NCBI GenBank assembly: GCA_023375675.1
Contig: JALQBC010000026.1
Span: forward strand, 434,001 to 498,000
Direction: 5' to 3'
Origin: Cytospora piceicola
Lineage: Eukaryota; Ascomycota; Sordariomycetes; Diaporthales; Cytosporaceae
DNA: 64,000 nt
Shown: piece by piece, positions 13,407 to 22,853 of the stretch
Layout of the letters: every line of letters begins with the position of its first letter
Numbering within the stretch: the stretch's first letter is position 1
Notes under the pieces: model-generated
What the model was told of the DNA's origin: nothing
Seen by the model: the letters and a program-made list of their open reading frames with translations, nothing else
The model's database searches: none
Translations under genes and position numbers: made by a program

Positions 13407-13710
13407 GTTAAGGTTAAGGTTAAAGTTAAAGTTAAGGTTATAGTTATAGTTAATAACATTTAATTTAATATAACCGGCTAGTAAACCGGTCGCTAAAATT
13501 AAAAGGTAAGCTTATTAACGTTTAGGTTAGTAAGTACTTAAGAGGTTAAGGTTAAGGTTAAGGTTAAGGTTAAGGTTAAGGTTAAGGTTAAGGTTAAGGT
13601 TAAGGTTAAGGTTAAGGTTAAGGTTAAGGTCAAGGTTATAGTCGAACATTCGAATCGATATAACTAGCTAGTAAACCGGTCGCTAAAATTAAAAGGCGAG
13701 CTTACTAACC
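13407..13710 (+). repeat. Telomere-like TTAAGG array within a duplicated 190-bp unit
   Basis: From 13,544 to about 13,635 the hexamer GGTTAA (TTAAGG) is repeated about 15 times almost without error, the last unit reading GGTCAA. A shorter, more degenerate version (GGTTAA, AGTTAA, AGTTAT) lies at about 13,407-13,454. Each array is followed by the same sequence: 13,471-13,520 and 13,661-13,710 match closely at an offset of exactly 190 bp. The hexamer differs from the usual fungal telomere repeat TTAGGG by one G-to-A change. An internal telomere-derived or subtelomeric satellite is the simplest reading. Confidence 0.8.
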
Positions 13711-13743
13711 GGCTATATCTATATAATTACTACCGTGTTTATA

Positions 13744-13887
13744 ATTATAGCTATTACAGCTATTATAGCTATTATAGCTATTATAGCTATTATAGCTATT
13801 ATAGCTATTATAGCTATTACAGCTATTATAGCTATTACAGCTATTACAGCTATTACAGCTATTATAGCTATTATAGCTATTATAGCT
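13744..13887 (+). repeat. Sixteen-copy 9-bp minisatellite
   Basis: The nonamer ATTATAGCT, with ATTACAGCT variants, is repeated 16 times head to tail. Because the period is a multiple of three, it creates an apparent open frame of Ile-Ile-Ala and Ile-Thr-Ala triplets. I regard that frame as an artefact of the repeat, not a gene. Confidence 0.85.
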
Positions 13888-13929
13888 AAATTAGTCTTAG
13901 GGAAAGGTGCTATAGGTAGCTTAACTAGT

Positions 13930-14257
13930 TACGTATTCTGTAGTAGACCGACTGTAAGAGGTATTATAGCTATCGTAAATCTTTTAAGGTAAACCGGCTG
14001 TAAAAGGTATCGTATATAAATCTTTTAAGGTAAATCGACTATACGTTACGTATACCGTAGCGGACCGACTGTAAAGGTATTATAGCTATATATTACGTGT
14101 TCTATATTCTGTCTTCCGTAACAGACCGACTGTAAAAGGTATCGTAGCCTTTCGTATCGCTTTTCCTACTCGGTATAGCTTAAGCCGACCGTAGTAAACC
14201 GACCGTAAAGGTATTATAGCTATCGTAGATTTTCTATAATGCCTTCCGTTAGGAAGG
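13930..14257. repeat. Degenerate 50-60-bp satellite, left part
   Basis: Repeated modules contain GACCGACTGTAAAAGGTAT, then TCGTAGCTAT or similar, and a TCGTAGAT-TTTC end. A linked module reads CCTACTCGGTATAGCTTAAG. The same modules recur at 17,025-18,030. The array ends at 14,241-14,257 in a 17-bp motif, GCCTTCCGTTAGGAAGG, whose exact reverse complement starts the right part of the satellite. Confidence 0.65.
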
Positions 14258-14460
14258 TTGATGTTTGTTTTACAAGGCGGGCGAGCACACACAAATTGTT
14301 GCCCTTGAGATTGTGCCACCTGTTTTTGATTCTGATTGGCTCTGAATTACAATCATGCTGATTCGCTACAGCACCCGTCTAGAGGATCTGATTGGCTGTT
14401 GAAAGCAGTGATTCTAGTCGTTCTGTAACTAAATGCACTAGCAATTGTAAGGCCTTTAAT
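14258..14460. other. Unmutated unique patch with two CCAAT boxes
   Basis: For about 200 bp the sequence returns to normal composition with many CA and TG dinucleotides, in contrast to everything around it. The phrase TCTGATTGGCT occurs twice, near 14,331 and 14,387, giving two inverted CCAAT boxes 56 bp apart. No open frame longer than a few dozen codons is present. It may be a promoter fragment or unique DNA carried inside the satellite. Its function is unknown. Confidence 0.5.
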
Positions 14461-14539
14461 GCCTGCCGGAAGGCTTACGGTCACTTTAAGGCCTACGATA
14501 AGGCCGATTACGATAAGGCCTACGATAAGGCTCTTTACC

Positions 14540-15304
14540 GAAGACCTTAGGTTTAAACTAAGATGTACGCTCGAGTTTTAGTCCGATTAAGACGTACTTA
14601 CCTAAATCTGAATCTGTAGAAAAAGGGCTATTAAACGGTATATTTAATTAAATCGTAGCCCTTAAGGTGAGCTTATTATTAAAGCTAATAGTTCTAATTC
14701 CTTAGGTTTCTTAGGTTTCTTAGGTTCTTAACCCGAACCCTAGCCTTTCCCTTTCTCTTTACTTACCTAAGCCTTTAAGTTCGAACTAAGATGCACGCCT
14801 GAGTTTTAATCCGATTAAAAAGCAGTTACCTAAATCTAAATCTGTAAGAAAAGGGCTATTAAACGGTATATTTAATTAAATCGTAGTCCATAAGGTAGGC
14901 TTACTATTAAAGCTAATAGTTCTAATTCCTTACGTTTCTTAGGTTTCTTAGGTTCTTAACCCGAACCCTAGCCTTTCCCTTCCTTTTTCTTTACCGAAGG
15001 CTTATATAAGCCTTTAGATTCGAACTTAGATACACGCTCGAGTCTTAATCCGATTAAACTATAGTTATCTAAATCTAAATCTGTAGAAAAAGGGCTATTA
15101 AACAGTATATTTAATTAAATCGTAGCCTTTAAGGTAGAAAAAGGGCTATTAAACAGTATATTTAATTAAATCGTAGCCTTTAAGGTAGGCTTAGTATTAA
15201 AGCTAATAGTTCTAATTCTGTAAGTTCTTAAGGTTCTTAACCCGAACCCTAGCCTTTCCTTCCTTTCTTTTTTACCGAAGGCTTATATAAGCCTTTAGAT
15301 TCGA
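14540..15304. repeat. Three tandem copies of a 230-240-bp repeat
   Basis: The landmark AACTAAGATG (or AACTTAGATA) occurs at 14,557, 14,784 and 15,023. Each is followed in order by a Leu-codon-like AAATCTGTAGAAAAAGGGC element, GGTATATTTAATTAAATCG and a pyrimidine-rich end. Each copy ends with TTAGGTT runs joined to TTAACCCGAACCCTAG, which are telomere-like on both strands. The third copy carries an internal duplication of about 54 bp (15,080-15,185). A fourth copy seems to begin at about 15,295 and dissolves at once into the TAAG microsatellite, suggesting the microsatellite grew from this unit. Confidence 0.75.
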
Positions 15305-15733
15305 ATTAAGTAAGTAAGTAAGTAAGTAAGTTAGTAAGTAGGTTAGCTAGTAAGTTAGCTAGTTAATTACTAAGTAATTAAATAAGTTAGTAAGTAAGTT
15401 AGTAAGTAAGTTAGTTAGTAGGTAAATAAGTAAGTAGGTAAATAAGTAAGTAAGTAAGTAGGTAAGTTCGTTAGTAAATTAACTAGTAGGTAAATTAGCT
15501 ATTAAGTAAGTAAATAAGTAAGTAAGTAGGTAGGTAGGTAGTTAGGTAGGTAAGTTCGCTAGTAAATTAGCTAGTAAGTAAGTAAGTAAGTAGGTAAGTA
15601 GGTAAGTAGGTAAGTAGGTAAGTAGGTAAGTAGGTAAGTAGGTAAGTAGGTAAGTAGGTAAGTAGGTAAGTAGGTAAGTAGGTAAGTAGGTAAGTAGGTA
15701 AGTAAGTAAGTAGGTAGGTAAGTAAGTAGGTAG

Positions 15734-15792
<59 letters not shown>

Positions 15793-16704
15793 GGTAAGTA
15801 AGTAAATTAGCTAGTAAATTAGCTAGTAAGTAAATTAGCTATTAAGTAAGTAAATAAGTAAGTTAATTAGTAGGTTAGCTAGTAAATTAGCTAATAAGTA
15901 AATTAGTTATTAAGTAAGTAAGTAAGTAAGTAGATAAGTAAGTTAGTTTTTAAGTAAGTAAATATATAGGTAAATAAGTAAAACTATAAGTAAGTAAGTA
16001 AATAAGTAAGTAAGTAAGTTAGTTAGTAAGTTAGTTAGTTAGTAAGTTAGTTAGTAAGTTAATTATTAAAGTAAGTTAGTACTTAAGTTTATTAGTAAAT
16101 AAATTAGCTAATAAGTAAGTAAGTAAATAAGTATATAATATAGCTATTAAATTTAAAAAGTAAATTAACTAATAAGTAAATAAATATATAAATAAGTAAG
16201 TACGTAAGTTAATAACTAAGCTAATAACTAAATAAGTAAGTAAGTAAAGCTGTAAGTAAGTAAATAAGTAAGTAAGTTAAATAGTAAGTAAGTAAGTAAG
16301 TAAATTAGTTATTAAGTAAGTAAATAAGTAAATAAGTAAGTAAGTAGGTAAGTAAGTATATAAGCTATTTAGTAAGTTAACTATTATATAAGTAAGTAAG
16401 TAAGTAAGTTAGCTAATAAGCTAGCTAGTAAGCTAGCTAGTAAGCTAGCTAGTAAGTTAACTAGTAAGTTATTTAGTAAGTAAATTAGCTATTAAGTAAG
16501 TAAATAAGTAAGTATATAAGTAAGTAAATATATAAGCTAGCTAGTAAGTTAGCTATTAAGTAAGTAGGTAAGTAGGTAAGTAGGTAAGTTAGCTAGTAAG
16601 TCAGCTAGTAAGTTAGCTAGTAAGTTAGCTAGTAAATTAGCTAGTAAAGTAGTTAGTTAAGTAGCTAATAATTTAGTTATTTAAGTATTAAGTAAGTAAG
16701 TAAA

Positions 16705-16745
<41 letters not shown>

Positions 16746-16840
16746 TAGCTATTAAGTTAGCTACTAAGTTAGCTACTAAGTTAGTTAGTAAACTAGCTAA
16801 TAATTTAGTTATTTAATTATTAAGTAACTAAGTAAGTAAG
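15305..16840 (+). repeat. About 1.5 kb TAAG/TAGG compound microsatellite
   Basis: The tract is composed almost wholly of TAAG and TAGG tetramers with scattered TTAG and CTAG variants. Between about 15,590 and 15,700 the 8-mer GTAGGTAAG-type pair alternates regularly. Some parts show a higher-order pattern with AATTAGCTAG or AAGTTAGCTAG spacers. No coding or RNA feature is visible. A tract of this length is unusual for a fungal genome. Confidence 0.85.
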
Positions 16841-16857
16841 TATATAAATAAATATTT

Positions 16858-16939
16858 CGCCGCTTAAGGCTGCGGAGGAGACGATAGAGTAACGCCCGAA
16901 GGGCGTTACTCTATCGGATCTGGAGCAGCTTAAGCGGCG
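16858..16939. other. GC-rich long hairpin inside the satellite
   Basis: The inner stem is a perfect 16-bp inverted repeat: 16,882-16,897 pairs with 16,901-16,916 around a 3-nt GAA loop. The outer stem pairs CGCCGCTTAAG at 16,858-16,868 with CTTAAGCGGCG at 16,929-16,939 and continues inward with one bulge. The whole 82 bp is GC-rich and lies between an AT-rich microsatellite and RIP-mutated sequence. It could be a cruciform-forming element, a terminator-like structure or the end of a mobile insert. Expression is unknown. Confidence 0.7.
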
Positions 16940-16978
16940 TATCTAACTATCTACCTAAGTAGCTATTAAAATTCCGAT

Positions 16979-18030
16979 CCTTCCTAACGGAAGGCCTTCT
17001 CGGTAGGCGGTCCTACCGCCGTTCCCCAGTAAACCGACTATAAAAGGTATCGTAACTATACGTTACGTGTTTTATAGCGGACCGACTATAAAAGCATCGT
17101 AGCTATTACCTAAGTAGTTATTACTTAAGTAATTATATATCTCGCGGCGGACCGAGTATACGATATACTCCTTCTATATAGCTTTTCCTACTCGGTATAG
17201 CTTAAGCCGACTATAGTAGACCGACCGTAAGATATATCGTAGCCTAGTATTGCCTTTCTTACTTAGTATAGCCCGGACCGACTATAAGAGGTATTATAAC
17301 TATATATCTTCTGTAACGAACCGACTGTAAAAGGTATTATAGCTATACGTTATATATTCCGTATTCCGTAGTAGACCGAGTATACGATATACTCCTTCTG
17401 TATAGCCTTTCCTACTCGGTATAGCCTAAGCCGACTATAACGGACCGATTATAAGAGGCATCGTAGTTATCGTAGATCTTCCGAGGTAAACCGACTGTAA
17501 AAGGCATCGTACGTAGATCTTCTGGGGCAGACCGACCGTAAAGGTATCGTAGCTATTATAGATCTTCTATAACGGACCGACCGTACAGGTATCGTAGCTA
17601 TTATAGATCTTCTGTAGCAGACCGACCGTAAAAGCATCGTAGCTATCGTAGATCTTCTATAGTAGACCGACCGTATAGATATCGTAGCTATTATAAATCT
17701 TCCGTAGCAGACCGGCTGTAAAAGGTATCGTACGTAGATCTTCCGGGGCGAACCGACCGTAAAAGGCATTATAGCCTAGTATCGCCTTTCTTACCGGTAT
17801 AGCTTAAGCCGACCGTAGCGAACCGACTATAAAAAGTATTATAGCCTCCTATATCGCCTTTCCTACTCGATATAGCCTAAGCCGACCGTAGTAAACCGGC
17901 TGTAAAACGTATTATAGCTATTTATAGATTATCCGGCTAAACTGTTTATAAAGTATTATAGCTTAATATCGCCTTTCTTACTCGGTATAGCTTAAGCCGA
18001 CCGTAGCAGACCGACCGTAAAATATACTAA
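16979..18030. repeat. Degenerate 50-60-bp satellite, right part
   Basis: The region opens at 16,979-16,995 with CCTTCCTAACGGAAGGC, the exact reverse complement of the motif at 14,241-14,257. A small hairpin follows (GGTAGGCGG...CCTACCGCC, about 17,001-17,020). At least a dozen modules then repeat, built from ACCGACCGTAAAGGTATCG, TAGCTATTATAGATCTTC and CCTACTCGGTATAGC. Between 17,480 and 17,760 the period is about 55-60 bp. The even spacing leaves one minus-strand frame open for 100 codons, which I regard as an artefact. Confidence 0.7.
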
Positions 18031-18184
18031 AAATATACTACCGATACAGCTACGGTTAGATAAATAAAAAATAAAAAACTATTAGACGTAATAGAAGCTA
18101 AACGATTAAGACTTAAAAGTCGAGGGCGAGGGCGATATAAAGACAGAGATAGCTATAATTAAGATTCGAAAGCTAGCCTTAAAT

Positions 18185-18417
18185 TATAGTTTCGAAGGCT
18201 TAAAGGCAAACTCTAGAAATAAGTTTCAACTTAAGATATATATATTATACTCGAAAATATACTTTAGAAACTGTATCAGACTCGAAAATACACTCTAAAA
18301 ACTATATTATACTCGAAAATACACTTTAGAACCCCGTATAAGACAGTGTCTCAGGAGTTAAGACCTGCCGAAAATAGGAAAAAATCGCTCTCGGTTAATA
18401 AGGGGCTGTGCCAGGAC
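18185..18417 (+). repeat. Boundary inverted repeat, left copy
   Basis: This segment forms the junction between the RIP-mutated block and the gene island. It has three units of about 31-35 bp, each starting ACTCGAAAATA and followed by ACTTTAGAA or ACTCTAAAA. Next come TATAAGACAGTGTCTCAGG and GTTAAGACCTGCCG. The same order appears in reverse complement at 60,014-60,270. The copies are clearly related but not identical. The sequence is probably the end of a repeat element that sits in opposite orientation at the two sides of the island. Confidence 0.7.
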
Positions 18418-19936
18418 ATCTCGTAATATATCAGATACTGTGGTAGCCTGCCAGCCTCCTTGTCCCTAAGTCTTCAGACACGATTTCGGAAACAATACTC
18501 CCAGTGTAACCAGAACCTATCCTACCTAAATACTTACCTAAATAGGAACAATTCAGCTGTTGATCAAGCGTTCAGCACGGGGAGGCAAACGGACTGTTTA
18601 GCCCCTATACACACCATCTATACTTACAATCAAAGCACTGGTCTGCCTTAGAGGAGGGGAAATGCCAAGCATCCTCTCTACGTTTAACCTCGGTTGCAAT
18701 GCACTGGTACTCAAGTGCTGTATCCAGATGTCTCCGGTGAAGCTTCAACTGTGGTGTGGTTGATACCATCTACAATACCTGTGGACTTCTTTGGCCAAAA
18801 TGTGGTGCCCAGGTGATCCTTACCATTGCGGTACATAACCTGTGGTAACACAAGCATGCCCACAGGAGACGGGTCCGGCTGATGGATCGATGCTGAATGT
18901 CCTGTACAATTATTTGCTGCTGTGTGGCATACTCATATGCCAAAGTTGTCTTTGATTATTATGACATCCGCTCAGATACCGGTGGATTGTCTCTTGTAGC
19001 ATTGCATCAGCTTTGGTATGAAAAGAAGTCAGGTCTCATCAACATTGAATATATCCAAGGTGGCCATGCTGCTGTCAGCTGGTCGTTATTGGAACATGGG
19101 ATACTAAGATGGATACCAGACGAATATTATATCATATGCCGTTCCTCTTCTAGTCTCGTATCAAAAGGAGCTCATTATGTTGGCTCTGACAGCTTGCCAA
19201 AGACAGAACAAAGCGACACTTCCTTTGCAGCCTCCATCTAGGGGCAGAAAGGAAGAGAAGGGAGATTGTAGTAGCAATCTCGAAGGTTACCATACACCAA
19301 TGCAGGCGATGAGAGGTATGTAATGCACAAGTAAACCTGGACCAAGCGAGAGATATAATAAGCTCAGGGCAAAACGTCAACAAGAACAAGAACAATTGAC
19401 TACATACTTAAGTAAGCAAAGCAAATAATTAATTGTGAGCGGAAACTGAACAACAGATGGCCTGAATAACTGGCTATAGGTATACCTAGGTACCTAGGTA
19501 GGTAGAAGGATCAATTACCATACGGTACAGTCGGTAGGTACTATGTAGCTCTTCTGTTGAACCTTTCAAGGTTGATAAACTGGGGTGCAGGAGCTTACCA
19601 ACCTTCCCTTGCAACCCCCACCTGCACGTGCCGTTTGGCAGACATCCCTGTCACTCGCGGAGCCGCGTCGGGCTTTGGACTTAAACCTCCACCACGTTTT
19701 GCATCATTGTCGCAGACCAGCTGGTAATACCTCAACCTTGCCCCCATCTTCACACCTGGATTGACCAGAGTATCAGCTGCTCGATCAAGAAAGACACCGC
19801 CTGTCCTCTACGTTGCGGCCCCGGAATTTCAAAAACCAATCCAGCTACTCCGTACATCTGAGGCGGCGCAACCTCAGCCTCCCTCTCTCGAGACCACTCC
19901 CCGCCTCGTGCTACGCGACAGGCCAATATAGACAAG
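18418..19936. other. Island edge without a recognised gene; upstream region of TFIIS
   Basis: Base composition becomes normal here. Short open frames exist (for example 18,897-19,241, plus, 114 codons) but have no motif I know, no convincing start context and no family resemblance. They may be remains of an old gene at the repeat border. At 19,481-19,500 lies a palindromic run TACCTAGGTACCTAGGTA, a motif type seen in front of several genes in this window. The last few hundred bases are C/T-rich and probably hold the promoter and leader of the TFIIS gene. Confidence 0.5.
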
Positions 19937-21076
19937 ATGAACGAGCAGGAGCTCAGCGAGAAGGTCCGCCTTCTCAACAAGGCTGTGACTGGTGCCGAGC
20001 CGCCATCCACTATCGTTGGCATGCTGGACGGGCTCAAGAAGGCTGATTCGCCCAGTGAGCATACCCTCAGGGTAAGTCGGGTCTACTTCTGCTGAGCTTC
20101 TGCCTCATTCCCAATCGCGTCCTACTTCCCAGCAACTTGCAAACGTGGTTTACAGCACCTCTTCCATAACTCAGCATGAAATCACATTCTTCACACTGTA
20201 GCTTCTTTCGACCGCGTGCCTCAACCCGTACTGATACACCGTTTCGCGACAGGTTACCCAAGCTGGACGACTTATCGGAAAGCTCCGCAGCAACACCAAC
20301 AAGGAGATCGCCAGCGCTGCCCAGGCCGTCGTGCACAAATGGAAGCAGAGCGTCGAGGCATCCAAGGCTCGATCCAAGATGGCCTCGCCCCGGACCAGCA
20401 CCCCCTCCAACACCGCCTCTCCCGCTCCTCCTGCCACCCCATCCTCCAACCAGCCGTACCAGGGCGATACCGAGAAGCGCCACTTCAAGCTGGACAAGGT
20501 CGACCTGAAGCGCACCTCGTCTGACATCCGCAACAACTGCATCGGCGTTATGTACAACGGCCTCTCCTACCGCTCCACCGAATCCGTCGAGATCGTCCTC
20601 TCCAAGGCTGTCGAGGTCGAGGCCGCCGCGTTCAAGCACTTCAAGGGCGAGGGCGCTGAGTATCGGACAAAGATAAGGTCTTTGTTCTCGAACCTCAAGG
20701 TCAAGAGCAACCGCGAGCTGGGGCGCAAGGTCATGGCGGGCGAGATCACCCCGGCCGACTTCGTCAAGATGACCCAGGATGAGCTCAAGTCGCAGGAGCA
20801 CAAGGCCCGCGACAAGGAGCTGGAGAAGGAGAACATGAACAAGGCCCAGGTCGCCCAGCCCGAGAAGTCCATCAGCGACGCCCTCACCTGTGGCAAGTGC
20901 GGCCAGAAGAAGGTCTCGTACACTCAGGCCCAGACCCGCAGTGCCGATGAGCCTATGACCACGTTCTGCGAGTGCCTGGTCTGCGGCAACCGCTGGAAGG
21001 TACGTGATGCCCATTGTACTACCCCATCTTACTGGTGATGGTGAACTAACTGATCCCCTCCCTTTAGTTCTCTTGA
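19937..21076 (+). CDS. DST1: Transcription elongation factor S-II (TFIIS)
   Basis: TFIIS rescues backtracked RNA polymerase II by stimulating cleavage of the nascent transcript in the nucleus. Three exons fit: 19,937-20,071, 20,253-20,999 and 21,068-21,076, giving 296 residues, close to the yeast protein. The N-terminal LW/TFIIN bundle spans about residues 1-75 and crosses the first intron. A Ser/Pro/Thr-rich linker follows, then the central polymerase-binding domain (about 125-240). The C-terminal zinc ribbon starts at Cys258 (CGKCGQKK) and ends in CLVCGNRW. The catalytic acidic pair Asp277-Glu278 is in the RSADEPMTTF loop. The last exon encodes only Phe-Ser and the stop, as in other fungi. 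Both introns have GT-AG ends (GTAAGT and GTACGT donors). It converges with the MCY1-like gene. Confidence 0.95.
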
Positions 21077-21452
21077 GCCCGAAGGCGAATGCCACGACCA
21101 GAGACGCAGTTTGCCTCGAGGGCGTCTGGATTCGGCTCCGTCATGGTCGTGGTTAGTTGCATATGCATTCTCGATTTTTCAAGGACAGGGTGTTTCGTTG
21201 GCGTCAGGGAGGTATGGCCAGGGATAGGATACGCTGAGATTCAGCAAGGGGAGTTATTTGATGTTCTATTTTTGAGAAGATTTTATCGACAAGGTCGAAA
21301 TAGTGACTTGTCCTTCTGTCGCCTTTCTAATGCAGATATGTCTTCGACCCAGAGGCTACCAGCAAATTGAGCATCCCTACTTTGAGGGCCCGCTCATCAA
21401 TAGCGAGGTAGTCAAGGCAGCCATATCAGATGGAACGACTTCACTTTTTTCA

Positions 21453-22853
21453 TCACCGACCCGCAGGCCGCTCGATTCCCAACAAGGCAAACAAGTCCAG
21501 ATCTCCATGCTCTCCCTCGAGCCCCAGGTCCGCAACCTTCTTGTAGAACTTGCTCAGGTGCCTCTGCCCAGAATCACACAGGATCGTGACGACCGTGCTC
21601 CCCTCGGGCAAACCCAATGCCGTGATCACGGAGCCCACAAGGTTCACCGCACTCGAACTCCCCGCGAAGATGCCCTCGTTCTCCACCATCCACCGCGCCA
21701 TCTTACAGGCCTGCTCGTCCGTGACCTTGACGGCGTCGTCAATGAGCTCCCTGCCGGCCTCAAAGTTCTCCGTGATGCGGTTGATCCCGATGCCCTCGAC
21801 GATGGTGTCGACCTGCTGCCGGCGGCGCGTCCCCTCGCGCTCGGTGGGCGAGTACATGACGCCGTACTTGACCCTGTTGTAGAGCCCACTCCCCTGCGGG
21901 TCAGCCAGGACCACCCTCACCCTGTCGCCCAGCTTGGCCTCCTCCTTGAGGTACCTGGCGATGCCGCTGATGGTGCCCCCCGTGCCCGCGCCCGCGACGA
22001 AGGCGTCGACGCGCCCGCCCGCCTGCGCCAGGATCTCGGGCCCCGTGGACCGCAGGTGCGCCGTCCAGTTGGCCTCGCTCTCGAACTGGTCGGCGAAGAA
22101 GCCCACGCTGCCGTCGGCCCAGGCGCGCTCGTGCTCGCGGGCGCGCCGCCGCGCCAGGTTGACAAAGTGGCCCGGGCTCGTGATGGGCGCCACGGGCACC
22201 CTCTCGACCTCGGCGCCCAGCTGCCGCAGCAGGTCGCTCTTCTCGGGGGACTGGTCGTCGGGCATGCAGATGTGGCAGCGGTAGCCGCGGGCGCGCGCCA
22301 GCGCCGCCAGCGAGATGCCCGTGCTGCCCACGGTGCCCTCGTAGATGGTGTCGCCGCGGCGCGGGGCCAGGAGGCCCGCGGCCTCGGCGGCCAGGATCAT
22401 GGAGAGCGCGACGCGGTCCTTGGGCGAGTTGCCGCACCCGTTGAGGAACTCGGCCTTGGCGAGGACGGTCCGCCCCAGGAGGGCGCTCAGGGCCCGGAGG
22501 CGCACGAGGGGCGTGTGCCCGATCGTGGCCTCGATGCCGTCCGAGATTACGGGCCGGCCGGCGCCGGCGGACTGGGTGAAGTTGTTGTCGTCGTCGGACG
22601 AGCTCTCGTGGTCCTCGAGCTGCACCGGGGCGCCGAAGAAGATGCTGCCGCGGCGGGGGTCTTGTGTGAGTGTGGAGGCGGTGGAGCCGCGTCGTGCGCG
22701 TCGCTGCTTCTTGGAGGATTTATAGCGCCGCTCGAGGTCTGGGTAAATGTCTTTGAAGCCGAGTGTTACCAGGATGCCGGCGAGGAAAGCCGCGGCCAGG
22801 GCGGCGCTGCCATAGAGGCGGGCGTGGTTGTGGATATTTAGGTTTAGAGGCAT
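21453..22853 (-). CDS. MCY1: Membrane-anchored mitochondrial cysteine synthase-like protein
   Basis: This is a PLP-dependent beta-replacement enzyme of the cysteine synthase / cystathionine beta-synthase fold, and a single exon encodes 466 residues. A hydrophobic helix at about residues 12-32 followed by a basic segment suggests an N-terminal anchor, as in yeast Mcy1 (YGR012W) and S. pombe Cys12, which are tied to mitochondria. The PLP lysine is Lys145 in NSPKDR. The substrate loop reads GTVGSTGIS instead of the CysK-like TSGNTG, and the phosphate-binding loop is GAGTGGT. A late FAGSSSAVN motif also fits the family. Residues 45-100 are basic then acidic and probably unstructured. The gene is divergent from the methyltransferase at 23,400. 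O-acetylserine sulfhydrylase activity is inferred from the family. A different beta-replacement reaction is possible. Confidence 0.9.
   Translation of the reverse strand: MPLNLNIHNHARLYGSAALAAAFLAGILVTLGFKDIYPDLERRYKSSKKQRRARRGSTASTLTQDPRRGSIFFGAPVQLEDHESSSDDDNNFTQSAGAGRPVISDGIEATIGHTPLVRLRALSALLGRTVLAKAEFLNGCGNSPKDRVALSMILAAEAAGLLAPRRGDTIYEGTVGSTGISLAALARARGYRCHICMPDDQSPEKSDLLRQLGAEVERVPVAPITSPGHFVNLARRRAREHERAWADGSVGFFADQFESEANWTAHLRSTGPEILAQAGGRVDAFVAGAGTGGTISGIARYLKEEAKLGDRVRVVLADPQGSGLYNRVKYGVMYSPTEREGTRRRQQVDTIVEGIGINRITENFEAGRELIDDAVKVTDEQACKMARWMVENEGIFAGSSSAVNLVGSVITALGLPEGSTVVTILCDSGQRHLSKFYKKVADLGLEGEHGDLDLFALLGIERPAGR

Noticed and set aside
13735..13992. An 85-codon open frame of Ile/Ala/Thr triplets
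   Set aside because: It is generated by the 9-bp tandem repeat, whose period is a multiple of three.
14540..15304. A working telomere end at the TTAGGTT/AACCCTAG words
   Set aside because: The words are single, imperfect and internal to a larger tandem repeat.
17467..17769. A 100-codon minus-strand frame
   Set aside because: It lies wholly inside the satellite and its protein repeats with the DNA period.
17025..18030. A CRISPR-like array of regularly spaced repeats
   Set aside because: The organism is a eukaryote, the units vary in sequence and spacing, and no cas genes exist; it is a satellite.
18897..19241. A 114-codon plus-strand frame at the island edge
   Set aside because: No homology is recognisable, no splice or start support is visible, and it overlaps another frame on the opposite strand.
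21453..22853. Long plus-strand frames opposite the cysteine synthase and opposite TFB3, AlaRS and URI
   Set aside because: They are antisense shadows caused by GC-rich codon bias of the true genes.
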